From the NCBI GenBank assembly GCA_947650285.1, contig CANTFL010001082.1, positions 1-13,234 on the forward strand: DNA of 13,234 bases, in the 5' to 3' direction. The notes below the pieces were generated by a model. The model did not search any database. It was not told the DNA's origin and saw only the letters and a list, made by a program, of their open reading frames with translations. Below, piece by piece: positions 1 to 7,985 of this stretch. The DNA is from Hyaloperonospora brassicae. Its lineage: Eukaryota; Oomycota; Peronosporomycetes; Peronosporales; Peronosporaceae. A program made the translations under genes and the position numbers. The number at the start of each line of letters is the position of its first letter. Within the stretch, counting starts at the first letter, position 1.

Positions 1-313
1 ATACTCCTTCAGTTCGTCTCATATCTAGGGCTGATTATGTATTGCGCGACGACCATGACGCCTTAAGCGATAGCGTTAATCTCGTCAGTATCGAAAGGGA
101 GCGGCGGCAACAGGGAGGTAGGATGTTCCTCTAGTGTCTGCGGCAATTGTAGCAAGGGCGCTAGTATTAATAGCTAACCCAGTAATAGAAAGCAAGAAAA
201 CAGGATGCAATGCGCAGGGGCTCGGTACCCAGCAAGACAAAAACTTCACTCTTCGCAGCATAGCGCATGTAACGGTCGACGCTTCAGATACTAGTGGACC
301 AGGTGGACGAAAG
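1..313. other. Unassigned 5' flank
   Basis: This stretch lies upstream of the probable LTR and I recognise no gene in it. On the plus strand the frame starting at base 3 is open until a TAG at 129-131 and reads as a charged sequence containing RADYVLRDDHDALSDSV, which could be the tail of another decayed coding region. A second open stretch in another frame covers 134-376, but it runs into the 15-bp tandem repeats and is probably chance. The flank could be host DNA or another transposon; if the LTR begins at 268, part of it is LTR. Confidence 0.3.
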
Positions 314-350
314 TGTTGTGTAGAGAATGTCATCCCCGGGATATTAGTTC

Positions 351-513
351 GGCGACTTAAGGGTCGACGACATTAGTGTCGGAGACTCGAGCGACAGAGG
401 AAAAGGTCGGCGACTCAAGTACCGGCGACTAAAGTGTCGACGACTTAAGCGTCAGCGACTCGGGTGTGGGCGACTTAAGTGTTGGCGACTTAAGTGTCGG
501 TGACTCAAGGGTA
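351..513. repeat. 15-bp tandem repeat array in presumed U3
   Basis: Ten recognisable units with consensus GGCGACTTAAGTGTC start at 351, 366, 381, 409, 424, 439, 454, 469, 484 and 499, with one eroded 13-base unit at 396-408. Each unit centres on the partly palindromic ACTTAAGT. The last full units (469-483 and 484-498) differ at one base, so this end of the array is the least diverged. The array ends about 50 bases before the TATAAA box, where enhancer-like repeats sit in many LTRs. A protein reading (repeated LKSPT on the minus strand) follows only from the 15-base period. Confidence 0.85.
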
Positions 514-559
514 GAGCATAATGCGAGAAGATCGAGCGACATATTCGTCACTTTATTTG

Positions 560-565
560 TATAAA
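560..565 (+). promoter_or_regulatory. TATA box candidate of the LTR promoter
   Basis: TATAAA stands in an AT-rich patch just downstream of the 15-bp repeats. A CCATTC about 25 bases further on (586-591) loosely resembles an oomycete initiator. If this is the promoter, transcription would start near 585-595 and the rest of the LTR would be R-U5. The call rests on position and a six-base motif only. Confidence 0.4.
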
Positions 566-804
566 CACTAGGGAAGGACAGATGACCATTCAAACTGGCT
601 CTGCGAGAAAGCAAAAGAGATAAGCCAATACAGTGGAGAATTTTCTAAGTCCAATACACGCGTACACTTAAGGTAAGTCTTTGCGTGGGCTAAATTATGC
701 CTGTCGTCGAACCTCGAGAGGCATAGCTTGTAGAGGTATCGACTGGTAGCGCCAAGAATTAAGGGAAGCCCGGGTTGGGCAGCGATCGCTACTAGCGAAA
801 GAAT

Positions 805-953
805 GAGACTCGTCGTCGACGAGCCGGTAAACCTTAGTAACAGGGACCGTTGTGAGTCTCGTCAACGACGAGCCGGAGAGCCTTAAGAGAAGGCATCGTT
901 CTCTAAAGAATTGTCTGGGTGACAAGCCGGTGGGTCCTCAGCCGAGGTCACCG
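805..953. repeat. Diverged ~49-bp repeats carrying conserved hairpins
   Basis: Units at 805-853 and 854-902 align without gaps at 36 of 49 positions. Each holds the perfect hairpin CTCGTC-NNN-GACGAG (809-823, loop GTC; 858-872, loop AAC). A third, weaker relative begins near 924 with AAGCCGG and the CCTCAG block. It forms a different hairpin at 928-953: ten pairs, one of them a G-T wobble, with a two-base bulge and an AGCC loop. The repeats lie in the presumed R-U5. Confidence 0.65.
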
Positions 954-1129
954 TAATTCTTCTAGTCGGGCGTACACTGCTCTCGATGACCTGTAAAAGC
1001 GCGTGAGCGTCGGCTTCCATCCTTTGGTGTGAAGTCACAGAGAGTGAAAGGGTTAGAAGCTGCTGAGCTCAGGAAGACTTCCGGATGAATTGGTTGTAAA
1101 GAATTAGTTAAGCGAGAGCCGCAACTGAA

Positions 1130-1198
1130 CCCCAAAGGGGCGAACCGCGCGGAAGACTTAGCCTCACGTACCAGCCCGTGCGCCGACTAAGCTCGGCG
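1130..1198. other. Short hairpins just upstream of the primer-binding site
   Basis: CCCC-AAA-GGGG (1130-1140), the palindrome CCGCGCGG (1145-1152), and CGCCGA-6 nt-TCGGCG (1181-1198) lie in a row in the last 130 bases of the LTR. In retroelement leaders such stems often take part in priming or packaging. Here only the complementarity is seen and the role is inferred. Confidence 0.4.
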
Positions 1199-1260
1199 AT
1201 TGATGTGTTTGTGCGTTAAGGCTGTTGTATGACAGATTTGGATAACTACCATACCACAAC

Positions 1261-1279
1261 TGGTGCCACGACCCGGGAT
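1261..1279 (+). other. tRNA primer-binding site (PBS)
   Basis: TGGTGCCACGACCCGGGAT is the complement of a tRNA 3' end. Read backwards it gives CCA, discriminator A, an acceptor strand TCGTGGC, a T-stem strand CCGGG, and A-T-C at positions 58-60, with the invariant A58 and C61 in place. This is where reverse transcription of the element would be primed, and it fixes the right edge of the 5' LTR. The tRNA should begin GCCACGA; I cannot name its isotype. Confidence 0.8.
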
Positions 1280-1330
1280 TTTTTGGGTGTGCAATTGTAC
1301 AGCAGTATCAAACAATCAACTACGAGCGAG

Positions 1331-3786
1331 ATGGGCACCCATTCGAAACTAGCAAGCGGAGGGATCTCAGCGTCCGCAGGAAGATCGGCGCGTGCTAGGT
1401 CGACCCAGGCGATAAAGAACGACACCGAAGTGAAGGTAGAAGTGAAACGAGAACCTCGGATCGACGAGTTCGAAGGAGGTGACCATGTATAGAAAGATCA
1501 ATATGGAAGTGACGAGTACGACAATGGGGGGGTACTCGGAGAAGATGAAGAAAATCGAGTTCTTCATTCGGGACATGTGAGTCGCTTACAGTCAATGAAG
1601 GAGAAGCATGCAGAAGCAGTTGGAGACTTCGTGCAATCTTAGCAAGGAAAAGGAGATGACGACAAGCTGAGGTTAAGGGTAGAAGAGATTCAATCGGCCA
1701 TCTTCAGGACCCCGAAGAGGAATTCTAATCCTCAGGCGAACCGGATCCTTCATATAATGGCTGAAGAGATGAAGAAGAGCAGGTGGATCAAGCAATTCGA
1801 CATTGAACGATCCACTCAAGCGGAATGGTCGGACCTCAGCATCATGTTGGACATGACCTGCACCGTTTTGAGCATTGAGACACTCTCGGCGTACACGACC
1901 TACCTCTTGCGAGTGATGTGATACAAGTGTAAAGCGTCGCAGGCAAACTGTCTGAGACAGTCTAATCCGCGGGTGGTGAAAAAACGATGAAGGAATGGAC
2001 AGCCAAGCTGAGAGACGCATTCGGAATTGACGCGATTCCGAGCGTCAGCATTACGATGCAGCAGCTGTATGGAGACGTCTCTTCAATGGAAGAGAAGGCA
2101 CCAATACCAGCGAGTTATGAGCCAAAGTCAAGATCTAGTGAGACTCAAGCGTGGACGAACGCTCAAGGTGGTGAGAAAGAAGTAACTATACCGGAGGCAT
2201 ACTCTTGAGTGAAGAAATCGCCTTGCATGGAGGACGGCTACACGGAAACACCGAGGCCATCCCCTCCGACGAGAAGGAAGATTTCGCAAGCGAGAGGAGA
2301 AGATGGACCAGGACCCTACGACGACGACGACGATGACGACGAAGATTGGACTAAACAACAACGTGGAAGTCATTCGACGAACAACTGCACCTGTCGTCTG
2401 AGCTCTGAAGGATCTGTGAGTGAACGAGGACATGTAATCGAGATACGGACGCATGCCCCGTTGGAGAAGATTGCCAAGTTCGAAGGAAGACGATACCGAT
2501 CCGACGAAGCTCTCGAGTGGATAAAGGCGTTCACCTACGAGATAAAAAAGGAGCGTGAAAACCTCAGAACGACTGGTGTGAGATCGTTCTCGCTGAATCT
2601 GGGGAAGGCGGCCAAGAGTTGGTACCGACAGTTGTCGAAGAAAACTAAGAGAACATGATAGTTGCTTAGTAAAGCGTTTTTGCAGTACTACTGCTCGCAG
2701 TAAGATCAGTCGGCCAGGTCCAAATATTACTCGGTGAAGCGCCAGGAATCGGAACATGTGTGAGATTCTCTCCTCCGCTTGAATGGATATGCACGAGCAG
2801 CGAAGCTTTAATACAAGAAGGGTGGAGCCAAATCAAACGATCATGTGTAGCACTTCTTACTGAATTGTGGAGACGATGACTTGATGATTTTCATCTACCC
2901 GCAACGACTGGGTGATATACATCGAGTGAAACAGATCATCAGTTACCGGTTGATAGGCGAAAAACGCAAGAAGCAACGTGACAAAATGAGCAGATATCGA
3001 ATGTCCGATTCCTACAGATTTGAGTCCCGAGTCAATCGCCGCAGAGACAGTCGAAATGGCAGTGCTCGTCGATCGGAGAGCCGACTAGATGACAGGATCG
3101 ATGATCACCGATTAAATCATCGGGAAAGACGCGATGATTCCGGATTCGATCACCGGGAAAGACGTGACGAACACCGACTCGTCAACAGAGACAGAAAACC
3201 ACGGCGCGAAGGGCGGAAAGGGCGATACGATCATGATAGCAGCACTTGTATTACCCTCGCGTCAGCGACTACAGACGATTTACGAGCTGCAGTTAAAGAA
3301 TTGAGACTCCGACAATATGCTGATCAGTACGAGTCGCAAGAAGAAGAAAGTGACTACGACTACTTAAATGACAACGAGTCGGAACCTGACACCGATTATA
3401 TGTAAGTGGGTAGAGAGGTGAATAGGGCAAAGTTACCTACGGAACGCAGCGATCAGGTACGATCAGGTCCCAGCGCTATGAGTCGGGCGGGATCACCAGC
3501 TGATCATAGTTTACGGGTCGATTAACGGGATCAAGTAAAGCGGCACCTACAGGACCATTCAAAAGAACACCGAACATGGGGTACCTGCGGTGCGTGTGGG
3601 GCCGCAGGCCACGACGCTCATTTTTGCAGACGCCTTTGCAAGTTCTGCAAACTAGTGCATGACGTCGGTAGATGCGAACTGTTTACCGAGTTCGAAAGGC
3701 TAACAAAGGTTGTCAAGTCATCGGTTGATCGAACAACTGTGCCCGAAGAACTCCAACACATCTGTATGACTAGCCATTTAAACTAG
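1331..3786 (+). pseudogene. gag: gag (capsid/nucleocapsid polyprotein), degenerate
   Basis: The first ATG after the PBS (1331) opens a frame that runs, with TAG at 1490 and 1640 and TGA at 1919, to about 1920. The remainder is in another frame from about 1970 to a TAG at 3784, interrupted by stops at 2206, 2656, 2659, 2701, 2761, 2809, 2848, 3403 and 3523. In order: a basic N-terminus, an acidic run of eight Asp/Glu (about 2319-2346), a retrotransposon-gag capsid region (about 2450-2960, with KFEGRRYRSDEALEWIKAF, SWYRQL and FLLNCGDDD), an Arg/Asp-rich stretch (about 2990-3240), an acidic patch, and two zinc knuckles at 3586-3657. The first knuckle is a canonical CX2CX4HX4C; the second is CX2CX3HX4C. 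It would form the particle and bind RNA. Loss comes mostly from single-codon stops. Confidence 0.88.
3115..3180 (+). repeat. 33-bp in-frame duplication in the basic part of gag
   Basis: Two neighbouring units starting at 3115 and 3148 encode NHRERRDDSGF and DHRERRDEHRL. The 33-base period keeps frame. They lie in the Arg-rich linker before the zinc knuckles, where such a repeat could add RNA-binding charge. It probably arose by replication slippage. Confidence 0.6.
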
Positions 3787-3813
3787 GAGGCTCGCCGACT
3801 TTGACTGGGTCGG
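3777..3813 (+). promoter_or_regulatory. Candidate -1 ribosomal frameshift site between gag and pol
   Basis: TTTAAAC at 3777-3783 is phased as T TTA AAC in the gag frame, a canonical X XXY YYZ slippery heptamer, and the gag stop TAG follows at once (3784-3786). The pol frame is -1 relative to gag and becomes open only after a TAG at 3771-3773, so the two frames overlap for about ten bases with the heptamer inside. Downstream, CCGAC (3795-3799) pairs with GTCGG (3809-3813), extended by two U-G wobbles around a five-base loop. The 11-base spacer is longer than usual. In a decayed copy a chance indel could give the same picture. Confidence 0.5.
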
Positions 3814-4460
3814 GAATAGACGGGCTGCCACATTCAGTTGAACCAGCAGTCGACGCGAACTACGTGTTCGCCTTTCTTAAGGACACAAGAATGCCCAGTG
3901 ACAAAGTGTATAGAAGGGAAAACGGAATGGAGGACCAACCGGAGTCGCCCTTTGCAGACTATCATGTTGATGGAGAAAGAGCAATAGCTCGGATATACGC
4001 ATCGCGCGACTCTAGGCGACCAATGGAATCGGAAAAGCCTCTTAAGTTGCTACAAGGGGAGCGACTAGGATGATGGTCGTCCAGGAAGTTTGATCGGAGA
4101 GTGAGAATGCAAGCTTTCGTAATGGGAGCAGTGAATGATGAACGGACTAAGATACTGCTTGACACCGGAGCCAACATCTCGGCGATCAGTGAGTCTTTCG
4201 CACGAAAACTTAATCGCAAGAGTCACACAATCACGGAAAGCAGATTAACGTACAAGGGATCGCAAATTTAAAGGTGTCAATGACGTCAAGAGTTCCAGTC
4301 AGGATAACATTGGGGTGGAAGGTGGTCAATGAATTCAAAGTATGGATCATGCCACATCACTCAAGGGTGGACTTAATCCTTGAAACAGATTTCATTATCC
4401 CAGCCGGATTCCGTCTAGATCTGTTCAATTTAACGGACAAGTTACCCAAAGAACTGGTTG
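3786..4460 (+). pseudogene. Retropepsin (aspartic protease) region of pol
   Basis: The active-site motif LLDTGANISAIS lies at about 4157-4192, preceded by the strand AFVMGAVNDERTK. A TGA at 4071-4073 and a one-base loss near 4258 break the frame. The second half, with VDLILETDFIIPAGFRLDLF (about 4366-4425), shows the usual C-terminal part, in which a Gly expected before TDF-like motifs is Glu. The enzyme would cut Gag and Pol inside the particle. The 3786-4070 segment before the active site is a variable linker with no motif I know. Confidence 0.85.
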
Positions 4461-5640
4461 TACCGCTGCTCAAGTTCGCTAAAGAGGTCGACGAACAGGA
4501 GTGGGGAAGAGAAGTCACAGGGGGCAGAGATACCATGAGTGTCGGTCAACGAGAGTCTGAGGTATTTCAGCTGCAGCGTCAACAACCACCTGGGTTCACA
4601 CACGGACTGTGGGTTCGTCGACTACCCTTACTACTACCTACGGTCATATACAACAGGAGGGGGAAAGCGACGATGGTCCGACTGAAAAATCTTGCACCAC
4701 GAGTAATGACCTGCCCGGTACATATTTCGATAGTCTTGTGGTCGCCACACGACACGCTTCCACGTGATGAGGGATATGTACGCGTGAATTCGACGAAGTA
4801 CAGAGATTGGCAAGCGTTGGCATACGAACACGTCTTAGACAAAGGATTGATGCAGAAAGAGAAGGGTTTGTATGGAGAATTTTTATCTCGACAACCACTG
4901 GCGGTGGAACGACCGATTTACACTCTACCGCGTGCCATTCTTCGTCGAGATAAATCGACCACGGGTACAAAATTTCCGACCGATGAGAACGAGTGCAGCC
5001 GAGATGTAGAAGACAGTGTACTGAGACAACAAGCGCAGGATGGTCCCACGGAGCGGACGAGGAGCGAAGCCGACAGTGGGGTTAGTCATTGCGCTGATCA
5101 TCACCATAAACCAAACACGCGTGTCAAGGATGAAAACGGAGACATCAGCAAGAGATCGAACCATTAGGCAGCAGTTTTAACAACGTGCAGTTATTTAGGC
5201 GATGATTTACCTTTGAAAAAGGAGTCAATCCATCGATCGGATGATGAACGGGGAAAGCAAGGTGCAAAAAGAGGTCGATTCGTCACTTCATCTGCAGCAG
5301 ATATAGTGTCACGTAATAGAGAGAACAACTCCGTCGACGAGATCCAAAAAAGGTTCTTGTGCATTCTGGAAGTGTCGAGCGTGGACCCAAGGGATGAGGA
5401 GTCATCGACTGTGGAAATATAACAACCTACTAATGAGCAATAGAACAGCGAAGACAAAATGGTTGATTAAGCCCGAAAACTCGCCTTTCTGCCGGACTTC
5501 ACTGAGCTGACATCAACAAAGTTGGATAACGGCGGAAAGAATGTGGTATCATCAGCTCATGATGAGAAACAGCAAGCCACGTTGATTGCTGTATTAAAGA
5601 AACATGAGCAGATCATGATTTTGAGTGTAAATGCATTACC
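4461..5640 (+). pseudogene. Protease-RT linker with unknown conserved module
   Basis: One frame, open to TAG 5165 and continuing past stops to 5758, fills this stretch. The first half (about 4590-4920) looks folded and conserved-like, with PPGFTHGLWVRR, PTVIYNRRGKATMVRLKNL and TLPRDEGYVRVNSTKYRDWQ; I remember similar blocks in other oomycete elements. I know no catalytic domain for it. The second half is acidic, low-complexity and full of stops (5165, 5420, 5438 and 5468). It may be an extension of the protease or an RT tether. Long linkers are uncommon here in ordinary Ty3/Gypsy elements. Confidence 0.55.
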
Positions 5641-6670
5641 ACCTCCAGCGTACGGGGCAGTTTGCGACATCGACGTAAATGAGCATGAATCTATTCAGCA
5701 ACGAGCTCGACGCGTGCCTCTCCGAAACTTGACTAAACTGTACGAATTGTTGAAGGGATAGTTGACGGCAGGTCTCATTTCGTTCTCACAGAGTCCGTAA
5801 GCCTCACCGATTGTAATTGTTCCAAAGAAGGTGGCGTGGACCTACGTTTGTTCATTGACTACAAGATGGTCAATGCTGTGACGATGGGTATGGAATATGC
5901 GATGCCCTTGGTGGACGATTTACTTGCAGAACTGAAAGGCTATAAATAGTTCTTCTATCTGAACGCTGCTAATAGGTTTTGGGCGATAATGATGACAAGA
6001 TGAAACTCACATTTCATCGTTTGTGTGCTCTTTGGGGCACTTTAATGGTTGCGGATGCCATTCGGAGTAAAAAACGCCCCGATGATCTATCAACGATTTA
6101 TTGACAATGCTCTTTGGGGTTAAGTTCAACCTAAAGGAGGCTGGAGAGAGTTTATAGAGAAGTTAATAAATGTGGAGAAAGAATCAGCGAACAGACAATC
6201 GATGTTAGCCGCTGCAAGTCCGACCCCCACACACAGTCACTAAGTTCGAAGCAGACTGCTGCATCAACACGGACCCTGACGCAGTACAACGAATAGTAAA
6301 CGATACTGAGAACAACATGTTCTTAACAGGTGACCCCGACGAATCGACACTTTCCCCGGTGTTCAAGCGTCGATCTTTTGTTGATGATATTTGTTTTGGC
6401 GGACGGATTTTCGATTATTGCTTAGCAACACTCAATCAATTGTTAGAACGATTCGCAGAGTGTCGAATAAGCGTGAGTTTTACTAAGAGCATATTTGTTC
6501 AACCGCGAGTTGCCTTCCTTTTTTATAAATTAAACGCGCAGGGAATCACAGCTGACCTAGAGAAGTTGGCAGCTATTGCTGAAACCCCCTTCCCGACTTT
6601 GAAGAAAGGAATGCAGGGATTTTTAAGTGCTCTCATTTACTACAGACGATTCATTCAGAATATGGCGGTA
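5641..6670 (+). pseudogene. Reverse transcriptase domain with insertion between motifs B and C
   Basis: Recognisable blocks are ASPIVIVPKK (about 5801-5830), LRLFIDYKMVNAVT (about 5842-5883), AMPLVDDLLAEL, FWAIMM (motif A region, 5977-5994), MPFGVKNAP (motif B, 6055-6081) and SFVDDICFGG (motif C, 6374-6403), then RFAECRISVSFTKSIF. Stops at 5759, 5798, 5947, 6001, 6043 and 6121 and frame changes near 5828 and 6200 disable it. The catalytic Asp expected in motif A is Asn (AAC 5962-5964), while both Asp of motif C remain. About 98 residues separate motif B from VDD, against some 20 in usual Ty3/Gypsy enzymes. It would copy the element RNA into DNA. Confidence 0.9.
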
Positions 6671-7110
6671 TATGGAGCAGTCCTCTACCAACTGAAGGAG
6701 TACGATTTTTTGGGATCACCAGCTCTGGAGATAGCTCGCAATTCGTTTGAGCTGCTTAAAAAATCGATTGACAACGCGCCCATACTCTGTCATTTTAATC
6801 AGAAGCTGGATGTTCACGTGATAATCTTCTTAAACGAATGGGCATTGAGCAGTACCTTGATGCAACTTCACAACCACAAACTGCATCCAGTTCAATTCCT
6901 CGGACGAGTGGTAAAGGAGAATGAGAAGAATTACCAATTGGCAAAGCTTGAGGTATTAGCATTATTGCAGCTGATCAAGATTGCTCATACGCTGCTTGTG
7001 GGAAAAACAACACACGTCTATACGAAGTACCCAACATTGGAGTGGGTCTTCACATCCAAATCATTATATGGTCGAGCAGTCAGCTTCGCCGTATTGCTGT
7101 AACCCTATCG
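6671..7110 (+). pseudogene. First RNase H (Ty3-type), catalytically degenerate
   Basis: It follows RT in the same open frame (to TAA 7100-7102). The fold is recognisable from AVLYQLKEYDF, VHVIIFLNEWALSSTLMQL, LHPVQFLGRVVKENEKNYQLAKLEVLALL and THVYTKYPTLEWVF. In active Ty3/Gypsy RNase H these places read TDAS, a Glu in the EKE-L helix, and YTDH. Here the Glu remains (AKLEVLAL) but the two Asp positions are Asn (FLN) and Lys (YTK). This agrees with a tether role, as in elements with a second RNase H, although general decay could also explain it. Confidence 0.75.
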
Positions 7111-7239
7111 TTTGAAATTCAAGAGGGTCAGCGAGCGCGATGTGGACTTTTTGCAGCTATTGCAAGCGTCCATCACACCGATCGCCGGACTCGACGAATC
7201 GCTGGCTCACATTGCCCCATGTTCGAGCCATGAGGCAGC

Positions 7240-7760
7240 GGTCCGCCTTGATCCTAGGCTTTTTTATGCACGAGTCTCGTCATAATTCAGCGGGTTTATC
7301 ATGTCTTTCGACAATTCATCGAATACGACAAAACATGGTGGCTTTGAAAATTGTTCGTGGATATTGTGAAAACTTCCCGAGTGGTCGATCGCAATGGCTG
7401 CGAGTGATTACCTTCCGTCGACCACAGTAAAGTTGGTTGATTATGCCGGCATGAATCTAGGCGCTCAAGCAGAATTAAATCACCAAGTTACTGATCTGAT
7501 CATAGTGGGGGACTCGAGGGTAGCGATCCAGCAAGCAATGGGAGTGATCGCATGCAAACACAGCGCACTGCAAGGAACTGGCAAACCATAAGGACTTACT
7601 TAAAAGATTTAACTCCGTGAGATACTTACATGTTATCCGTTGTTAAAATACGGCTGCCGACGTCTTGGCCACCGAAGTATTGGACTCCAAGACGGAGAAG
7701 CTACTATTAGGTGACGAACCCTACGAGGAGCTACGGAAGTTAAATTGGATACAAGAAAAG
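7240..7760 (+). pseudogene. Second RNase H domain (cellular/archaeal-like type)
   Basis: After a spacer (7103-7240, with LQLLQASITPIAGLDE) a second RNase H-like fold appears: FIMSFDNSS (Asp at 7310-7312), GGFENCSWIL, VDYAGMNLGAQAEL (Asp 7439-7441 where Glu is usual), LIIVGDSRVAIQQ (Asp 7511-7513), and NTAADVLATEVL (Asp 7659-7661). The order D-E-D-D with a VGDS motif and a terminal AAD motif is that of cellular and archaeal-like RNase HI. Stops at 7283, 7367 and 7644 and a frame change near 7580 break it. It would degrade the RNA strand of the RNA-DNA hybrid. This looks like a domain acquisition downstream of the original RNase H. Confidence 0.75.
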
Positions 7761-7985
7761 TTGGTCGGGGATGACAAACCGGTTGAGAACAGCGAAGCAA
7801 AGCCAGCGGTGTCGAGAATTACACGAAGTACAACTCGTCGTGTGCGATTCGCCGACCAATCGAGCAATGGGCGGCCGACAGCGAGGGGTGAAGAGTCTGG
7901 TGAAAATCAAGAATACGATAAGAATGTTTGACACATAGTGACTCGATCGAATCCAGAGACTCGAGCATCATCAAATGCGGAGGAC
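7761..7985 (+). pseudogene. RNase H-integrase linker, basic/acidic and unconserved
   Basis: The frame continues from the second RNase H to TGA 7929-7931 with SRITRSTTRRVRFADQSSNGR and an acidic tail. A frame change near 7960 leads into the integrase frame at DPEIAQNERRERIS. The stretch is low in complexity and carries no motif I know. The variable linker probably holds the protease cleavage site before integrase, but none can be named. Confidence 0.5.

Larger units (their letters stand above)
314..1260 (+). repeat. Probable 5' LTR
   Basis: The right edge is set by the primer-binding site starting at 1261. The left edge is a guess: TGTTGTG at 314-320 is the near inverse of CACAAC at 1255-1260, giving an LTR of about 947 bp with short terminal inverted repeats. 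An alternative start is TGTAACGG at 268, with the end at CA 1257-1258. The segment has no credible coding region, contains a tandem array and a TATA box as expected for U3, and several hairpins in the presumed R-U5. No second LTR copy is available to confirm the borders. Confidence 0.5.

Noticed and set aside
134..376. 80-codon plus-strand frame as a gene
   Set aside because: It crosses the probable LTR border and enters the tandem repeats; no recognisable motif.
351..513. CRISPR-like array
   Set aside because: Repeats are 15 bp and directly adjacent, with no spacers, and sit in a eukaryotic LTR.
429..614. Minus-strand frame with repeated LKSPT pentapeptides
   Set aside because: It is a direct result of the 15-bp noncoding tandem repeat; no start context or homology.
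1229..1330. ATG at 1229 as the gag start
   Set aside because: It lies inside the LTR, upstream of the primer-binding site; the ATG at 1331 is the first one after the PBS.
1475..1486. GGAGGTGACCATG looks like a bacterial ribosome-binding site with start codon
   Set aside because: It lies inside the gag frame of a eukaryotic retrotransposon and opens only a few codons in its own frame.
2128..2757. A 209-codon minus-strand open frame opposite gag
   Set aside because: Gag capsid motifs are clear on the plus strand here; the minus frame is hydrophobic and Arg/Ser-rich in the way that mirrors acidic and GAC-rich codons.
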